Assembly (NCBI GenBank): GCA_038252945.1
Contig: JBBSHN010000111.1
Span: 1-7,336, forward strand
From: JAUJOE01 sp038252945
GTDB taxonomy: Bacteria; Actinomycetota; Actinomycetes; Propionibacteriales; Nocardioidaceae
Direction: 5' to 3'
Length of the DNA stretch: 7,336 bases
Shown here: positions 6,233 through 7,336 of the stretch, piece by piece
How positions within the stretch are numbered: position 1 is the stretch's first letter
How the letters are laid out: every line of letters starts with the position of its first letter
Notes under the pieces: generated by a model
The model's input: the letters and a program-made list of their open reading frames with translations, nothing else
The model's database searches: none
What the model was told of the DNA's origin: nothing
Translations under genes and position numbers: made by a program

Positions 6233-6332
6233 GAGGTCCGACTAGTCAAGAGGTTGCGGCCCGGTCGGTGCGCCGTCAGGCTAACGTGCGTCGCAGAACC
6301 GGAAATGCCGAACAGCCGACCAAGGAGACAGC
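6233..6332 (+). other. Short intergenic region before the hydrolase gene
   Basis: About 100 bases without a recognisable gene. This is the only gap large enough for a promoter of the downstream hydrolase gene. A TANNNT-type -10 candidate (TAACGT, 6282-6287) is present, but its nearest TTG-type -35 (TTGCGG, 6254-6259) is 22 bases away, too far to support a call. No convincing terminator hairpin is visible. Confidence 0.35.
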
Positions 6333-6335
6333 GTG
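6322..6335 (+). promoter_or_regulatory. Ribosome binding site of the hydrolase gene (GTG start)
   Basis: AAGGAG at 6322-6327 lies five bases before GTG 6333 and fixes this non-ATG start. Confidence 0.75.
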
Positions 6336-7235
6336 GCCATCCCCGAGCCGAACAAGTCAGGTTTCGTCGACTTCCGCGACTGGCAGACCTGGTATCGGGT
6401 GAGCGGCGAACTCGCGGCTGCCGAGAAAACCCCGGTCGTCGTCCTGCACGGTGGCCCCGGCGCCACCCACAACTACACGCTGCGGATGGCAAGGCTCGCC
6501 GGGCAAGGCTGGCCGGTTATTCACTACGACCAGCTCGGCGCCGGTAGGTCCACGCATCTGCCAGATGAGGGCCAGAATTTTTGGACCGTTGAGCTCTTCC
6601 TCGACGAACTGGAAAACCTGGTCACAGCCCTGGGTATCGACCGCTATCACGTCATCGGGCAGTCCTGGGGCGGCATGCTGGGCGCGGAGCACGCGATCCG
6701 CAAGCCGTCCGGTCTCAGCAGTCTTGTGATTGCCGACTCACCCGCATCCATGGATCTGTGGGTTTCCGAGGCGAACCGACTCCGCGAGGACCTGCCAACC
6801 GAGGTGCAGGAAATGCTGGTCAAGCACGAGCAGGCGGGCACGACCGACGACCCGGAGTATCACGAAGCGGTGCAGGTGTTCTACGACCGGCACGTGTGCC
6901 GAGTCGTGCCGAATCCGCCGGAAGTCACGGAGAGTTTCGCCGAGATCGAGAGGGATCCGACCGTGTATCACACGATGAACGGGCCGAGTGAGTTTCATGT
7001 CATCGGAACGTTGCGCGAGTGGAGTGTCATCGACCGGCTGGACCAGGTCAGCGTCCCAACGCTGTTGGTCTCAGGTGAGTACGACGAGGCGACGCCGGCA
7101 ACGATGCAACCGTTCGCCGACCGCATCGCCGATGTGCGGTGGGAGATTTTCTCCCAGTCCAGCCACATGCCCCACGTCGAGGAAGAGGAGCGCTTCCTCT
7201 CCGTCGTCGGGGAGTTCCTGCAAGCCGTCGAATAG
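6333..7235 (+). CDS. Proline iminopeptidase-family alpha/beta hydrolase (peptidase S33)
   Basis: A 300-residue cytoplasmic alpha/beta hydrolase with full-length features of the proline-specific peptidase/L-amino-acid amidase group: oxyanion motif HGGPG (H39-G43), DQLGAGRS (66-73), nucleophile elbow GQSWGG with S111, acid D251 in GEYDEATP, and H278 in SSHMPHVEE. The complete triad is present. Family members release N-terminal proline or other residues from small peptides or hydrolyse amino-acid amides; the cap region (about 140-225) that sets the substrate cannot be read from sequence, so the exact substrate is open. There is no signal peptide. The GTG start is supported by AAGGAG. It lies 220 bases after the preceding intact gene and 24 bases before a FAD oxidoreductase, so it more likely belongs with the latter in a catabolic unit than with the signalling operon. 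Confidence 0.9.
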   Translation: MAIPEPNKSGFVDFRDWQTWYRVSGELAAAEKTPVVVLHGGPGATHNYTLRMARLAGQGWPVIHYDQLGAGRSTHLPDEGQNFWTVELFLDELENLVTALGIDRYHVIGQSWGGMLGAEHAIRKPSGLSSLVIADSPASMDLWVSEANRLREDLPTEVQEMLVKHEQAGTTDDPEYHEAVQVFYDRHVCRVVPNPPEVTESFAEIERDPTVYHTMNGPSEFHVIGTLREWSVIDRLDQVSVPTLLVSGEYDEATPATMQPFADRIADVRWEIFSQSSHMPHVEEEERFLSVVGEFLQAVE

Positions 7236-7259
7236 CTGGGCGCCGATAGGCTGCCCGAC

Positions 7260-7336
7260 GTGGCGACCGAGCTTCCGTCTCGCGCTCGAATCGTTCTCGT
7301 TGGGGGAGGCGTCGGCGGGGTGAGCGTCGCCTACCA
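7260..7336 (+). CDS. FAD-dependent oxidoreductase, N-terminus (3' partial)
   Basis: From GTG 7260 the frame is open to the window edge and encodes VATELPSRARIVLVGGGVGG followed by VSVAY. This is a classic dinucleotide-binding beta-alpha-beta start (GGGVGG), and the following VSVAY is typical of the DAO-type dimethylglycine/sarcosine dehydrogenase group, whose members begin very similarly. Only 25 codons are visible, so the substrate is a guess; other FAD oxidoreductases of the DAO superfamily are possible. The ribosome site is weak (GATAGG at 7245-7250, nine bases upstream). The gene starts 24 bases after the hydrolase stop, which suggests co-transcription with it. Confidence 0.75.
   Translation, partial: MATELPSRARIVLVGGGVGGVSVAY

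Noticed and set aside
6254..6287. TTGCGG and TAACGT as a promoter for the hydrolase gene
   Set aside because: The 22-base spacing is too long for a normal housekeeping promoter, so it is mentioned only as a candidate in the gap entry.
7238..7256. GGGC...GCCC pair after the hydrolase stop as a terminator
   Set aside because: Only four base pairs, no T-run, and it lies directly before the next start in a likely shared transcript.

Overview
The window is G+C-rich, with strongly G/C-biased third codon positions, frequent GTG starts and very tight same-strand packing. It encodes protein types typical of Actinomycetota: SpoIIE phosphatase fused to an RsbW-type kinase, STAS antagonists, and poly-membrane sensor heads of the RLYEIDRI..NR type. 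The genus cannot be told from the sequence alone. All genes are on the + strand.

Layout. (1) Positions 1-2868 hold three tandem paralogous membrane proteins, the first cut by the window edge. The genes are joined by ATGA stop/start overlaps and have a period of about 1.15 kb. Each has many membrane segments, then a charged cytoplasmic tail ending in L..VV...L.P...SLWLRER, which looks like only the first helix and strand of a GAF domain. (2) Positions 2926-4635 encode a cytoplasmic signalling enzyme: C-terminal half of a GAF domain, coiled coil, SpoIIE/PP2C phosphatase, RsbW-type HATPase kinase. (3) Positions 4622-5339 encode two overlapping STAS anti-sigma-factor antagonists, each with the phosphorylatable serine in a YMNS motif. 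(4) Positions 5351-6112 encode a conserved protein of unknown function, tentatively SRPBCC-like. (5) Positions 6113-6232 carry a degenerate tail fragment of a fourth membrane paralogue. (6) Positions 6333-7235 encode a proline-iminopeptidase-type alpha/beta hydrolase, followed by the first 25 codons of a FAD-dependent oxidoreductase at the right edge.

How the genes may work together. Positions 1-6112 read as one operon for a membrane-linked partner-switching system. The membrane proteins would sense or transmit a signal, the phosphatase/kinase would set the phosphorylation state of the two STAS proteins, and these would act on an anti-sigma factor or another target. No sigma factor gene lies in the window. 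The most interesting point is that the GAF domain appears split between the membrane proteins and the phosphatase. The third membrane gene and the phosphatase gene are in the same reading frame, separated by one TAA stop, which suggests that an ancestral one-piece receptor-phosphatase was divided and that its sensor half was then, or already, multiplied. The hydrolase and oxidoreductase genes look like a separate metabolic unit.
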